This document shows positions 40,685 through 49,577 of a stretch of DNA of 64,000 bases, piece after piece (positions within the stretch are counted from its first letter, which is position 1; each line of letters begins with the position of its first letter). Source of the DNA: Streptomyces sp. SAI-127 (lineage in GTDB: Bacteria; Actinomycetota; Actinomycetes; Streptomycetales; Streptomycetaceae); NCBI RefSeq assembly GCF_029894425.1, contig NZ_JARXYJ010000001.1, forward strand, positions 620,001-684,000. Direction: 5' to 3'. The translations under genes and the position numbers were made by a program. The notes beneath the pieces were generated by a model. The model was not told the DNA's origin. It searched no databases and saw nothing but the letters and a program-made list of their open reading frames with translations.

Positions 40685-41656
40685 ATGCGCGCCGACCGGT
40701 TGGTATCGCTGGTGCTGCTGCTGCGTCAGCGCGGTCGGCTGACCGCGAACACGCTGGCCCGGGAGCTGGAGGTATCCACCCGCACCGTGCTGCGCGACAT
40801 CGAGGCACTGTCCGCGGCCGGCGTGCCCGTCTACGCCGAACGCGGTCGGCACGGCGGTTTTGCGTTGTCGCCCGGCTTCCGGACCGAACTCACCGGTCTG
40901 AACCACGACGAGGCGCTCGCCCTGCTGACCGCCGGATCCGGGCGCGGCGAGCAGGTGTTCGGCCTCGGCTCGGCGCTCGCTTCGGCCATGCGGAAGGTCG
41001 TCGACGCGCTGCCCGAAAGCCACCGGGCCACCGCGAGCGACGCGGCCCAGCGATTTCTCGTCGACCCGGAGACCGACCTGCTCTCACGCCGGCTGGTCAC
41101 CGAGGAGGTGCCCGACACCACAATGATCGAGGTCAGGCGCGCGGTGCTCGCCGGGCACAAGTTGCGCATCCATTACGCTGCCACCGGCCAGACACCACAG
41201 TGGCGCACGGTGGATCCGATCGGCCTGGTCACCGTGCGAGACCGGGTCTACTTGCTGGCCACGAGATCCGGCGCGGACCGCACCTACCGGCTGTCGCGGG
41301 TGTTGGCCGCCGAGGAACTCGACGAATCGGCACAGCGACCCAACCGGGTCGATCTGGACCGGATCTGGCAGGAGCGCTCCGCGCGGTTTCTCTCCGGCGA
41401 CCACATCACTGTGCGGGTACGCGTGAACCCGGCGCGGCGAGAGGACCTGCTGGACGCTGCGGTGGCCGTCCGCGCAGAAGAACCCGACGCAGACAGCTGG
41501 CTGCGGCTGGAGGTGACCTTCCAGGATTTACGACACGCCGAATGGGCGCTCTGGCAGCTCAGCACGGACGCGGAAGCCCTGGCCCCGCAGTCGTTGCGCA
41601 CCGCCCTGCGCAACCGCGCCGCCGCGATTGCCACCCGCTACGCAGACTCGTCCTGA
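40685..41656 (+). CDS. WYL-domain (YafY/DeoR-type) transcriptional regulator
   Basis: A 323-aa protein. The HTH at residues 1-60 reads RLVSLVLLLRQRGRLTANTL, then ELEVSTRTVLRDIEALSAAG. The WYL domain at about 135-215 includes AVLAGHKLRIHYAATGQ and VDPIGLVTVRDRVYLLATRS, and the WCX end carries a DxRHAEWALWQL-like motif. Such regulators sense small ligands or nucleic acids. The ATG lies just after AGTTCTCGT with no ribosome binding site, so translation may be leaderless. Likely regulates the divergent ridA. Confidence 0.9.
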   Translation: MRADRLVSLVLLLRQRGRLTANTLARELEVSTRTVLRDIEALSAAGVPVYAERGRHGGFALSPGFRTELTGLNHDEALALLTAGSGRGEQVFGLGSALASAMRKVVDALPESHRATASDAAQRFLVDPETDLLSRRLVTEEVPDTTMIEVRRAVLAGHKLRIHYAATGQTPQWRTVDPIGLVTVRDRVYLLATRSGADRTYRLSRVLAAEELDESAQRPNRVDLDRIWQERSARFLSGDHITVRVRVNPARREDLLDAAVAVRAEEPDADSWLRLEVTFQDLRHAEWALWQLSTDAEALAPQSLRTALRNRAAAIATRYADSS

Positions 41657-41699
41657 GCCCGGTGCTCCTCCCCCGCTGGCTGGTTTCCACGCGGCTCCC

Positions 41700-41925
41700 C
41701 GTCAAAACCCAGCTCGACGGCCGCAGCACCGACTACCCGGCCTCACCAACTTCGCACTCCGCCTGCTTCGGCCCTCGATGCAGTGACCACCGGCCTCACT
41801 CTGCGATGGAGCTCCGGCGGCCCAAAAGGCACCGTGAACCGCATCAAGAGACAAAAGACAGCCCCACGGTCGCGCCGGATTCGAACTCTCCGCAAGATGT
41901 TCCTGCTTCAGTACGCCGCGTACGG
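41700..41925 (+). mobile_element. ISL3-family transposase, C-terminal remnant
   Basis: The plus strand reads HRLPGLTNFALRLL in one frame, then AVTTGLTLRWSSGGPKGTVN with RIKRQK in the next. This is the conserved end of ISL3 transposases (GLTLPWSSGxVEGxVNRIKxxKRQMYGRA). The glutamate of the V-E-G motif is replaced, so it is dead. 41926-42222 contains no recognisable gene. Confidence 0.65.
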
Positions 41926-42222
41926 GCCTGTCGGGCTGGGGCGTGTCTTCTGTCGCTGCCATGATGCATACGATGCCAGCACTGCTCACGAGGGTGCCCG
42001 GAAATATGAACCCCGGCAGATTGCCCTGTGCCCCTGGCCCTGGGGCTGGGGCTGGCCCAGAACTCGTGCCGTTGCCCGGGTAATCCGAAAGCGCTCCCAA
42101 AGATCCTCGCCAGAGCCGAGTTCGGGGATCAACCGCAGCCCAGCGGGCGTTGTCCCCGCAGGCACCCAGCCGCCTCGCACGAGCCCGCTACCTGGTTTTG
42201 GTCTGATCCCGGTCTTGGTGGG

Positions 42223-42867
42223 TCAGCGGGCGAGGGAGACCGCGAAGGGCTTGAAGCCGTGTCGGCGCAGAACGTGCGGTACGACCAGGATCATGGCCTC
42301 GGTGGCGCGGGCCGTGGTGATGTCGCCGAGGTCCTCGATCCGTTCGGGCTGCCAGCCCAGGTCGCCGAGCAGGCCGGTGACGGTCTTCTTCGCGTGTTCG
42401 TCGTCGCCCGAGAGGTAGGCGGTCGGTGGGGTGGCCAGGGTTTCCGGAGCGGTCATGACCGTGAAAAGCATGGTGTTGAGGGTCTTGACCACATGGGTGT
42501 CGGGGAGCGCTGCCTGGAGCTTCTCGGCGAGGCTGCTGCCGGGATAGCACAGGTCGCCGGGCAGGCCGTCACTGTCGTCGCGGGTGGCGTTGGAGACGTC
42601 GATGAGGATCTTGCCGGCGAGGTCGGTGCGCAGGTCGGTGAGGCGGTCCAGGGAGCTGTCGCCGGGCGTCGCGTTGATCACGATGTCCGCGGTGCGGGCG
42701 GTGGTGCGCTGGTCGGCGAGGGCGATCCGCGGGGCGGGACCGGCGGTGCGGGCGGCGGTGTCTTCGGGGTTCCGGACACCGAGGGTGACATGGTGTCCGG
42801 CTGCGGAGAGCTTGCCGGCGAGGTGGGTGCCGACGCGGCCGGCGCCCAGGATGCCGATGCTGGTCAT
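42223..42867 (-). CDS. NAD(P)/F420-binding oxidoreductase (NADPH:F420 reductase-like)
   Basis: A 214-aa protein with the dinucleotide motif SIGILGAGRVGTHLAGKLSA at the N-terminus and TLGVRNPEDTA just after. DIVINATPGDSSLDRL and HVVKTLNTMLFTVM match the F420-dependent NADP reductase/ProC-like family. Some relatives only bind NAD(P), so F420 use is not certain. The ATG at 42867 has AAGGAG. It lies 47 bp downstream of the broken inositol phosphatase gene in the same direction. Confidence 0.85.
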   Translation of the reverse strand: MTSIGILGAGRVGTHLAGKLSAAGHHVTLGVRNPEDTAARTAGPAPRIALADQRTTARTADIVINATPGDSSLDRLTDLRTDLAGKILIDVSNATRDDSDGLPGDLCYPGSSLAEKLQAALPDTHVVKTLNTMLFTVMTAPETLATPPTAYLSGDDEHAKKTVTGLLGDLGWQPERIEDLGDITTARATEAMILVVPHVLRRHGFKPFAVSLAR

Positions 42868-42914
42868 GCGGTGATGCTCCTTGCGGTTTCGGGGTGAGGA
42901 GGAGGGACTTCCGG

Positions 42915-43355
42915 TCAGGCGATGGGCGAGAGGACCTTGAGGGCGGCGCTGTGGAGGCCGGGGGCGGCGGCCAGGAAGTCGCGGCTGCCGGTGTTCCAGG
43001 GGTCGCCCGTCAGGTCGGTGACGGTGCCTCCGGCCTCGGAGACCAACAGGGCGCCGGCGACCAGTCCGGAGCGGACGTCGGAGAACTGCCAGAACGCGTC
43101 CATGCGTCCGGCGGCGACATGGATGAGCTGCATCGTGGCGGGAACGGACACCCGCACGACCAGCCCGTTGATGAGCATCGCGGTGACGGAGCCACCGATC
43201 CGCCGGAAGGTGCGCTCGTCCTCGCCGGGCTTGGCCTGGCCGGTGCCGATGAGCGCCGCGCCCAGGTCGGTCTTGGCGGACACCTTCAGGGGCCGGTCGT
43301 TGAGGCGGGCCCCGCCGCCGGCGACCGCGGTGTAGGTGTCGCCGGTCAGCGGCCA
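42915..43355 (-). pseudogene. Inositol monophosphatase-family protein, 5' part replaced by IS
   Basis: About 145 codons of the C-terminal half remain: TYTAVAGGGARLNDRPLKVS, later TMQLIHVAAGRMDAFWQFSD and VAGALLVSEAGGTVTDLTGD with PWN. The usual upstream parts with the metal-binding EE and WVIDPLDGT motifs are absent. At about 43355 the sequence passes directly into the end of an ISL3 transposase in the same orientation. Without the metal site it cannot be active. Confidence 0.75.
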
Positions 43356-43640
43356 TCTTGATCCTGTTGACGTGTCCTTCGACGACGCCTGAGCTCCATG
43401 GCAGGGCCAGGCCGGCGAGGACCGCGTCGAGGTGCCGGTCTCCAGGACGGCGTCATTGACGGCGCGCCAGGAAACCCCGGGCCCGGCGGGCGACCCCGGC
43501 GAGCGACATCCGGTCGATGACGACACTCTGCCGGATCGTAGCCCGCCAACCGAGCGGGACGTGCGCCAGTCCGGCGCAGCACGCTGTCCCGCGGCACCAC
43601 CAGGCAGCCCCAGGCATGGCACCGGTCATCAGGGTCGACC
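43356..43640 (-). mobile_element. ISL3-family transposase remnant abutting the phosphatase fragment
   Basis: The minus strand reads AWGCLVVPRDSVLRRTGARP, and then near the junction HLDAVLAGLALPWSSGVVEG with HVNRIKM, the ISL3 C-terminal motif, which stops dead at the phosphatase sequence. The transposase is collapsed to a few hundred bases with frame changes. 43641-43776 carries no recognisable gene. Confidence 0.65.
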
Positions 43641-43776
43641 ACTCGACAGAGCAACACGGCTCGACAGAGCAACATGGCGTGGCAGGGACGCAGCCTGTTG
43701 GCCGACCCCTTCCAAGTGGCGTCCCGCACGAGCCCAGGGCGCCACCGCTGATGATCGTCCGGTGGCGTTTGGCCGA

Positions 43777-44145
43777 TCAGGCGCGGTCGTGGAGCGTGAC
43801 CTGGTAGCCGTCGGGGTCGGCGAAGGTGAAGGTCCGACCGAAGGGGCCGTCGATCGGTGCGGAGATGATGGTGTGACCGTCGGCGACGAGAGCATCGTGG
43901 ATGGCCTGGACGTCCGTGGCGTGGAGCCAGATCGCGACACCGATGCCAGGCTGAGCGACGGATGCGAGATCGGTGCCGGGAATGACAGTGCGCAGCGCGA
44001 ACGCGATCGGCTTCGTCTCGAAGACGACGGCGTGCGGAGGTCCGGCCGGCGAGCGGACGAGGCCCAGGTACTGCTCGTAGAACGCCTGCGAAGCGTCGAG
44101 GTCGCGTACCTGGAACGAAATGAAGTCGGGGCCGGTGGCGGGCAT
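43777..44145 (-). CDS. VOC/glyoxalase-family protein
   Basis: A 122-aa single VOC domain: DFISFQVRDLDASQAFYEQY at the N-terminus and APIDGPFGRTFTFADPDGYQ with VTLHD at the end. The usual metal histidine at strand 1 is replaced by S in FISFQV, so binding rather than catalysis is possible (bleomycin-resistance-like). The ATG has AAGGAG. It is divergent from a MarR regulator across two perfect dyads, so it is very probably that regulator's target. Confidence 0.87.
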   Translation of the reverse strand: MPATGPDFISFQVRDLDASQAFYEQYLGLVRSPAGPPHAVVFETKPIAFALRTVIPGTDLASVAQPGIGVAIWLHATDVQAIHDALVADGHTIISAPIDGPFGRTFTFADPDGYQVTLHDRA

Positions 44146-44165
44146 GATGACGCTCCTTCTTGTCG

Positions 44166-44181
44166 TGTCAGTTTCCTGACA
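44166..44181. promoter_or_regulatory. MarR operator copy 1: TGTCAG-TTTC-CTGACA
   Basis: A perfect 6-4-6 dyad, 21 bp from the VOC gene start. It is identical in arms and spacing to the copy at 44194, with centres 28 bp apart. Confidence 0.75.
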
Positions 44182-44193
44182 CGCATGAACCTA

Positions 44194-44209
44194 TGTCAGA
44201 ATGCTGACA
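44194..44209. promoter_or_regulatory. MarR operator copy 2: TGTCAG-AATG-CTGACA
   Basis: A perfect 6-4-6 dyad whose last base is the A of the MarR start codon. A protein bound here would cover the start of its own gene, so tight autorepression is expected. Confidence 0.75.
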
Positions 44210-44667
44210 TGAGTCAAGAAGGTGTGGGCGTCGACCTGGAGACGTCACTGGGCTACCTGCTCAAAGAAGCGTCGAGCGCCCTCCGCGCGGCCATGGAGGA
44301 AGTGCTGCGGCCGCTCGGGATGAGCGTGACGCACTACTCCTGCCTCGAGCTGCTGGCGCAACGACCGGGCTTGTCGAACTCCGAGCTCGCGCGGGGCGCG
44401 TTCGTGACGCGGCAGACGATGAACGTGCTGCTCCAGACCCTGGAACGAGACGGCTACGTGACCAGGCCTGCGGAGGCGCCCGTCGGGAAGGTGCTTCCCA
44501 CGCGGCTCACGCCTCGCGGCCGACGAAGCCTCGAGAAGGCGAGCGCAGCCGTCCGGTCCGTCGAGGCCAGAATGCTGGCCGGCCTGACCGAGACCGAGCA
44601 GTCAGAGGCGTTCCGGAACCTGCAGAGCATGATCCATTCCCTGCGCGGTGACAACCAGGGCGCATAA
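44209..44667 (+). CDS. MarR-family transcriptional regulator, probably leaderless
   Basis: A 152-aa protein. RPGLSNSELARGAFVTRQTM and NVLLQTLERDGYVTRPAEAP form the recognition helix and wing; LTPRGRRSLEKASAAVRSVE is the dimerisation helix. The ATG at 44209 is directly preceded by a palindromic operator with no ribosome binding site, which suggests a leaderless mRNA. It is divergent from the VOC gene. Confidence 0.92.
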   Translation: MSQEGVGVDLETSLGYLLKEASSALRAAMEEVLRPLGMSVTHYSCLELLAQRPGLSNSELARGAFVTRQTMNVLLQTLERDGYVTRPAEAPVGKVLPTRLTPRGRRSLEKASAAVRSVEARMLAGLTETEQSEAFRNLQSMIHSLRGDNQGA

Positions 44668-45009
44668 CTCGTTCCGCGGCGCACGTCTCGTCGCGCTCGG
44701 ACAGGAGTGCAGCTGATCCTGAAATCCGTGTCAGCGACCTCGAAAACCACTGAACTCCCGCTCCGGCCGGACCCGTTGCCGGGACCGTCGTCGCCATCGG
44801 GCTGCCGACGACAACTGGCGGATTGCGCACCCAGCCCACGACCCGGGATCCCGTCCATTGCCACCGCACTGAGGGCCGCCGAGGGCTGGGGACGATGACC
44901 GGCAGACCGAGGCGAGCCGCTTGTCCATCTCCAGCCGGGGCGTTCCGGATGTCTCCTTCCCGCCGGTGCACGGGCTCGCCCGGTCTGCGGGATCACTCGG
45001 CCCGCGGGC
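44668..45009. other. 342-bp convergent gap, no gene seen
   Basis: Lies between the MarR gene (plus) and the SNase-like gene (minus). The palindrome GCCCGCGGGC near 45000-45009 could be part of a terminator. No coding signature on either strand. Confidence 0.3.
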
Positions 45010-45885
45010 TCAGTTGTCGAAGACGATGTCTTCGATGTCGTGGGTCCAGCGGACCTTGCTGTCGTTGACCTCGATGATGAGGTCAAGGCCGGTGCTGGTG
45101 TGCCCGGTGGAAAGGATGGTGAACGTGTCGGCCTTGCGACGCAGGAACACCACGAAACCGCCGAGGTCGGGGTCTCCGTCGTTCAGCAGCACGTACTCGC
45201 CGAGCCGCCGGTAGAACTTGGGCAGGATGACGTCCTTGCTGACCTCCGGAGGGCCCACGACCACCGTGGGCTTCTGAGTCTTGTCGAGCGGCCACAGACC
45301 CTCGCCGTCGGCCTGGGCCTTGTGCACGGTCGCGGTCATGTCGTTGCGCAGGTCGGGGAAGAGGGACCGGTAGAAGGTCGGGTAGACGAAGCCCTTGGCG
45401 AGCAGCTTGTGGTTGACGGTCTCGTGCAGCATGGCCGGCGTGAAGAAGACGTTGCCGTCCGCATCGGCGTCGGGTCCTGCTCCGGGCCCGGTGAAGGCGA
45501 CGCAGCGGCCGAGCCGGTCACCGCCGCGGGTCAGGACGTATCCGCGGACGGCGGCGGGGTTGGTGGGGGCCTTGACCTTCCCGCTCGGAGTGCGCTGTAC
45601 GGGGTCGAACCCGAGGAGGCGCAGCAGTTCGGCGGCCGCCCCTTCGGCCTGCGCTTTGGGCTGGTGCAGCACGCCCCCGCCGACGAAGGGGGGATCGAAG
45701 TGCGTCTCCAGGGCGTCGATGCCCTCCAGGCGCAGATTGGCTCCGCCGGGGCCGCGGATCTGAATGGGAACCGGGCCGGGGATCGTGTCCCACACCGCCG
45801 GGTCGTCCGGGTAGAACCGGACCGTGTCCCCGTCGGGGCTCGTCCCCACGATCCGGAATTCGCCTTGGATGCGGGTGTACGGCAT
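45010..45885 (-). CDS. Staphylococcal-nuclease-like (thermonuclease-fold) protein
   Basis: A 291-aa protein. FRIVGTSPDGDTVRFYPDDP with NLRLEGIDALETHF near residues 50-62 matches the SNase core (DGDT; RLxGIDAxE). GRCVAFTG and a later VNHKLLAKGFVYPTFYRSLF correspond to the later strands and helix. There is no signal peptide, unlike secreted nucleases. The second catalytic arginine is not certain by eye, so nuclease activity is likely but unproven. The ATG at 45885 has GAGGAGG upstream. Confidence 0.75.
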   Translation of the reverse strand: MPYTRIQGEFRIVGTSPDGDTVRFYPDDPAVWDTIPGPVPIQIRGPGGANLRLEGIDALETHFDPPFVGGGVLHQPKAQAEGAAAELLRLLGFDPVQRTPSGKVKAPTNPAAVRGYVLTRGGDRLGRCVAFTGPGAGPDADADGNVFFTPAMLHETVNHKLLAKGFVYPTFYRSLFPDLRNDMTATVHKAQADGEGLWPLDKTQKPTVVVGPPEVSKDVILPKFYRRLGEYVLLNDGDPDLGGFVVFLRRKADTFTILSTGHTSTGLDLIIEVNDSKVRWTHDIEDIVFDN

Positions 45886-45987
45886 GAGGGGGCCTCCTCA
45901 CGGACGCCTGGTAGCGGCCGGAAATGCGCGGACGGACGCCGCACGGCCACTTCTCACTATGCGTTCGCGGCGCCCCGGGGTCCTGTT

Positions 45988-46025
45988 GGCGGTTCAACGT
46001 CTGCGAAGGGAGACGTTGAACCGCC
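45988..46025. repeat. Long perfect inverted repeat, 15-bp arms
   Basis: GGCGGTTCAACGTCT and AGACGTTGAACCGCC flank an 8-nt loop (GCGAAGGG). It is about 100 bp upstream of the SNase-like gene and next to an IS5 remnant. It could be a strong terminator (no T-run), an IS end structure or an RNA hairpin. Confidence 0.6.
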
Positions 46026-46214
46026 GCCGGGCGCTCACGGGGTTCTCACCGCCCTCAGCACTCCGCGGCCAGCAGGCCGTCCAGGCTGTAGAGATCCCGG
46101 AGCGGCCAGAGCGGCCAGTCGCCGCTGTGGTTGAGCACGATGCCGCGCCGACGACGGCGTACGGGGCCCTCAGTACGCCCCGTACGTCACCGAGCTGGGC
46201 CGCCGCCTCGCTGG

Positions 46215-46320
46215 GGACGGTTGGGGACCCTGTCCCCAGGCCAGAAGGCGGTGAACCGGTCCCACGCAAAAATCCGGGCCCTCGTCGAGCAGGCCATCGC
46301 CACCCTCAAGTCTGACCAGC
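46215..46320 (+). mobile_element. IS5-family transposase remnant
   Basis: The plus strand reads TLSPGQKAVNRSHAKIRALV followed by EQAIATLKS, the C-terminal part of an IS5-group DDE transposase (usual P-G-Q-K-A-x-N-R-x-H-A-x-x-R-x-x-x-E). There is no continuation on either side. 46026-46569 otherwise holds nothing recognisable. Confidence 0.6.
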
Positions 46321-46569
46321 TCAGAGTGAGGATGGAAAAGGCTCAGTGTCACGCTGCCGCATCCGACGTACACGAAGTTGAGCTGAACTGGAGCGCAAAC
46401 GCTCCGGTCTTCGAGATCGCCGCAGAGCGCCGCGTGTTGGTGCTGTCCCCAGCCAGTACGGACCGATTTGTCCAACCCGGCGCACTTCGCGGCGATCGGT
46501 GCCGCGTCACCCCTGCTGTCGATCCTGGGGGCACGCCGGTCCCTGGCTCAAGCGAGCCTGGCACCCCGT

Positions 46570-47304
46570 TCAGTGCGGTGACGGGATCGGGTCCAGGGCG
46601 TTGCCGACGGTGCAGCCGCCCTCTCCGGGCATCCGCTGGATCCGGGGCGGCACCCATACCTCGGTGGCGCCGGGGCCCACGCGGGCAAGCAGGCAGTCCT
46701 GTGCGTCGAAGCCGTTGCCCTTTACCCACAGGAGAATGCCGACCCGGCCGCCGGCTGCCTTCACCTCGGTACGGATCTCCGGGTGTAAATCCAGGGCGGC
46801 GAGCGTACGGCGCACCTCGGCCTCGTCCGCCCGGCCGCCTTCCGGCACCCGGGGAAGTTTCGCGCGGAGCTCCTCGTACGGCAGCCGGGGCGGTTCGGGT
46901 GGCGGAGCGAAGGCCATCGGAGGGCCATCCGGGCAGTCCACGTCACGGGGATCCTCACGCCACTCCGACTTGGGCGACACCCGCACCGCGAAACAGCGCC
47001 GCACGGCAACCTCCTCGGCGTCGAGCCATCCGCTGTACGCCGAGCCGGACGTGCGAACGACCACGTCGATGCCGTCCCCGTCGTGTGTCGAGGTACCCGT
47101 CACCCGCAGTACCTCCACCCCCTCGATGCCGGAGGCGGAGCGCCCGACCTCCTCCGCCGTGCGCGGACGCTGGCCGTATAGCCGCTCGCCCGCCTTCCGG
47201 GCCACCTCCCGTGCGGCGTCCGTGGCCTCGTCCTCGGAGGACTGCGCCACCCCGCAGCCGGCGGTGAGCAGCAACAGCGGGGCGAGCAGCAGCAGTCGGC
47301 GCAT
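46570..47304 (-). CDS. Putative secreted lipoprotein
   Basis: A 244-aa protein with a lipoprotein signal: MRRLLLLAPLLLLTAGC, lipobox LTAGC, lipidated Cys17. The mature part has SSEDEATDAAREVARKAGER and GTSTHDGDGIDVVVRTSG, then cysteine-containing segments (RRCFAVRVSP; VDCPDG; DCLLARVG; GGCTVGN), so disulfides are likely. I recall this layout from uncharacterised actinomycete lipoproteins; function unknown. The start at 47304 gives the complete signal peptide. Confidence 0.8.
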   Translation of the reverse strand: MRRLLLLAPLLLLTAGCGVAQSSEDEATDAAREVARKAGERLYGQRPRTAEEVGRSASGIEGVEVLRVTGTSTHDGDGIDVVVRTSGSAYSGWLDAEEVAVRRCFAVRVSPKSEWREDPRDVDCPDGPPMAFAPPPEPPRLPYEELRAKLPRVPEGGRADEAEVRRTLAALDLHPEIRTEVKAAGGRVGILLWVKGNGFDAQDCLLARVGPGATEVWVPPRIQRMPGEGGCTVGNALDPIPSPH

Positions 47305-47382
47305 GTGCCCACCCTTGCGGGGGTGCGCGCGGCGTGCAACCGCTCGTATCCCCAGACCCGCGTAGGTGATCGTACTCAGGCG

Positions 47383-47480
47383 GAGCGGCGATTGTTGGCG
47401 CCGTCGACAACGGCATCAAGTGGCGGGCCATGCCTGCAACTTCCCGCTGTGGCACGGTCGCGGTGCTGCCGGGCTCGCCG
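47383..47480 (+). mobile_element. IS5-family transposase N-terminal scrap
   Basis: The plus strand reads AIVGAVDNGIKWRAMPA and, after a one-base shift, a NFPLWHGRG-like continuation. It corresponds to the conserved DNGxKWRAMPxDFPxW region of IS5-type transposases. Only about 30 codons remain. The rest of 47305-48150 (about 750 bp) contains no gene that I recognise on either strand. Confidence 0.5.
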
Positions 47481-48150
47481 CGTTCAACTTGTAGTCAGAG
47501 CCACTCCAATACGTCTTTCGGCCACCCTTGGAGGGCGACCGCCACTCACACCGTCAGCCACCCGCCTCGGACGGATTCCGTGAGACACCGACGGGCTCAC
47601 CCCTGCGTCACCGCGGGCACCGGCCTCGTCGGCCGAGCGGTGCTGACCGTCCCCGCCCCGACATGGCTGCGCACGGATGAACGCGGCCTGCGCGTCGCAG
47701 TGCCGTGATGCCGAATCGGGCACTGCCCACCATGATCGGTCTTGAGGGCGAGCGCGTGGGCGGGAAACGAGTCCGCGCCGTGTGCTCTGATCGTCGCCTT
47801 GTACTGGTCACCACCACCAGACGATCACGGTCAACGTTACGTCCGGGAGAGTCGTGATGTCGCAGGAGACAAGTGCTGCTCCACACCCAGCGGGCCGCGC
47901 CGCTCTCGAGGAGCGGACGACCCGGTGGCAGGGGTGCCCGGCGCGGTGGTTCTCGGCCCCGCCATGCACATTGCGAACCGTGGGAGGAGCGGCCTGCCCC
48001 ACCGGATGCTGGAACTCCCGACGACCCCTTTCGGCCCAGTCAGTCCTCATTCCGGATCCACCAGGAAACTGCGGCGATCACGGCTTGCTGCCTCAGCTCC
48101 GGAATCACGGCCCCATCCCGCTGTGACGTGCTCACCACGGAGGTTTCGGC

Positions 48151-49527
48151 GTGAACTCTGCGAGCCGTCCGGTCGAGCCTGACGTGGAAACGCCCCCAGC
48201 TGCCGCCCCGGACCCGCTCTCACTCGTCCGCAGCCGCGGATACGTGGTTCTCCTCCTGATCGCGGCGGTTGTCGGCGTCCCGATCTCGGCGGCGGCCTTC
48301 GGTTTTCTCGCACTCGTCAACAAGCTCCAGACGCTCACCTACACAGACCTGCCCCAGGCCCTGGGTTTCCACAGCACGCCCAGCTGGTGGCCGGTGCCGC
48401 TGTTGGCCGTGGCCGGGCTCCTTGTCGGACCGATCGTCCGATACCTCCCCGGCAACGGTGGCCACGAGCCGGCCCTCGGGTTCGTGGCCTCGGGCCCGAC
48501 CCCCACAGTCAATCTGCCCGGCGTGGCGCTCGCCGCGCTGGCCTCGCTCGGCCTCGGGGCGGTCATCGGGCCCGAGGCCCCGCTCATCGCCCTGGGCAGC
48601 GGTCTCGCCGTAGCCGCGCTGCGGCTGACGCGGAAGTCGTTCCCGAAGCAGGCGACCGCCGTCGTGGGAGCCTCCGGGAGCTTCGCCTCGATCAGCACCC
48701 TGCTCGGCTCACCGCTGCTCGGAGCCTTCCTGCTCATGGAAATGTCCGGCTTGGGTGGAGCGATGCTCGGCGTCGTCCTGCTACCCGGACTGCTCGCTTC
48801 CGGCATCGGCGCGCTCATCTTCACCGGCCTGGACTCGTGGACCGGCCTGGGCACCTACTCGCTGACGCTGCCGGACGTCCCCCATGCCGCCGCGCCGGAT
48901 GCCGCCGAGTTCGGCTGGGCACTCCTGATCGGGGTAGCGGCGGCTCTGCTCGGCGTCGGAATCCGGTGGCTCGCCCTCGGCCTGCTGAAACTGGTCGAAC
49001 CGCGACGGCTGATGGCCACCGTACTCGCGGGCGTCGTCGTGGGGCTGATCGCCCTGCTCTACGCGGAGTGGACCGGCCACCCGGCATCGGGAGTCCTGTA
49101 CTCGGGACAGAGCGGCCTCGGTCCCCTTCTCACTGCGAACGCACAGTATTCGGCAGGCGCCCTTGTGGTGCTCGTCGCCTGCAAGGCGGTGGCCTACTGC
49201 GTGTCAATGTCAGCTTTCCGTGGTGGCCCGGTGTTCCCCGCCATGTTCGTCGGCGCAGCCGGCGGCATCGCGCTCTCCCACCTGCCCGGACTCGGCGTGA
49301 CCGCGGGGCTCGCGATGGGCGTGGGTGCAATGTCGGCGGCGATGCTCAAGTTGCCCATGACCTCTTTGTTGCTGGCCACTCTGCTTCTGGGGCGAGATGG
49401 GCTCACTGTCATGCCGTTGGTGATCGTGGCGGTCGTGGTCTCCTACGTCCTCACCCTCAGGTTGACCCCACCGCCGACCGCCGCAGCCGCCACCAAGCAG
49501 GACACGGCCGGGCCTTCGGGCGGCTGA
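48151..49527 (+). CDS. CLC-family chloride channel/antiporter
   Basis: A 458-aa polytopic protein. The selectivity motifs are AVIGPEAPLIALGSG (GxEGP-type loop, changed to GPEAP), GASGSFASISTLLGSPLLGA and FRGGPVFPAMFVGAAGG (GxFxP-type). About 12-14 hydrophobic segments. The gating glutamate is present within IGPEAP. There are no CBS domains. The GTG at 48151 has CGGAGG upstream. Probably exchanges chloride or another halide with protons in the cell membrane. Confidence 0.9.
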   Translation: MNSASRPVEPDVETPPAAAPDPLSLVRSRGYVVLLLIAAVVGVPISAAAFGFLALVNKLQTLTYTDLPQALGFHSTPSWWPVPLLAVAGLLVGPIVRYLPGNGGHEPALGFVASGPTPTVNLPGVALAALASLGLGAVIGPEAPLIALGSGLAVAALRLTRKSFPKQATAVVGASGSFASISTLLGSPLLGAFLLMEMSGLGGAMLGVVLLPGLLASGIGALIFTGLDSWTGLGTYSLTLPDVPHAAAPDAAEFGWALLIGVAAALLGVGIRWLALGLLKLVEPRRLMATVLAGVVVGLIALLYAEWTGHPASGVLYSGQSGLGPLLTANAQYSAGALVVLVACKAVAYCVSMSAFRGGPVFPAMFVGAAGGIALSHLPGLGVTAGLAMGVGAMSAAMLKLPMTSLLLATLLLGRDGLTVMPLVIVAVVVSYVLTLRLTPPPTAAAATKQDTAGPSGG

Positions 49528-49577
49528 GCTGCCAGGTGGTGCGGCGGACCGCAGTTCGCGGGCCGCGCTGTGGTGGG

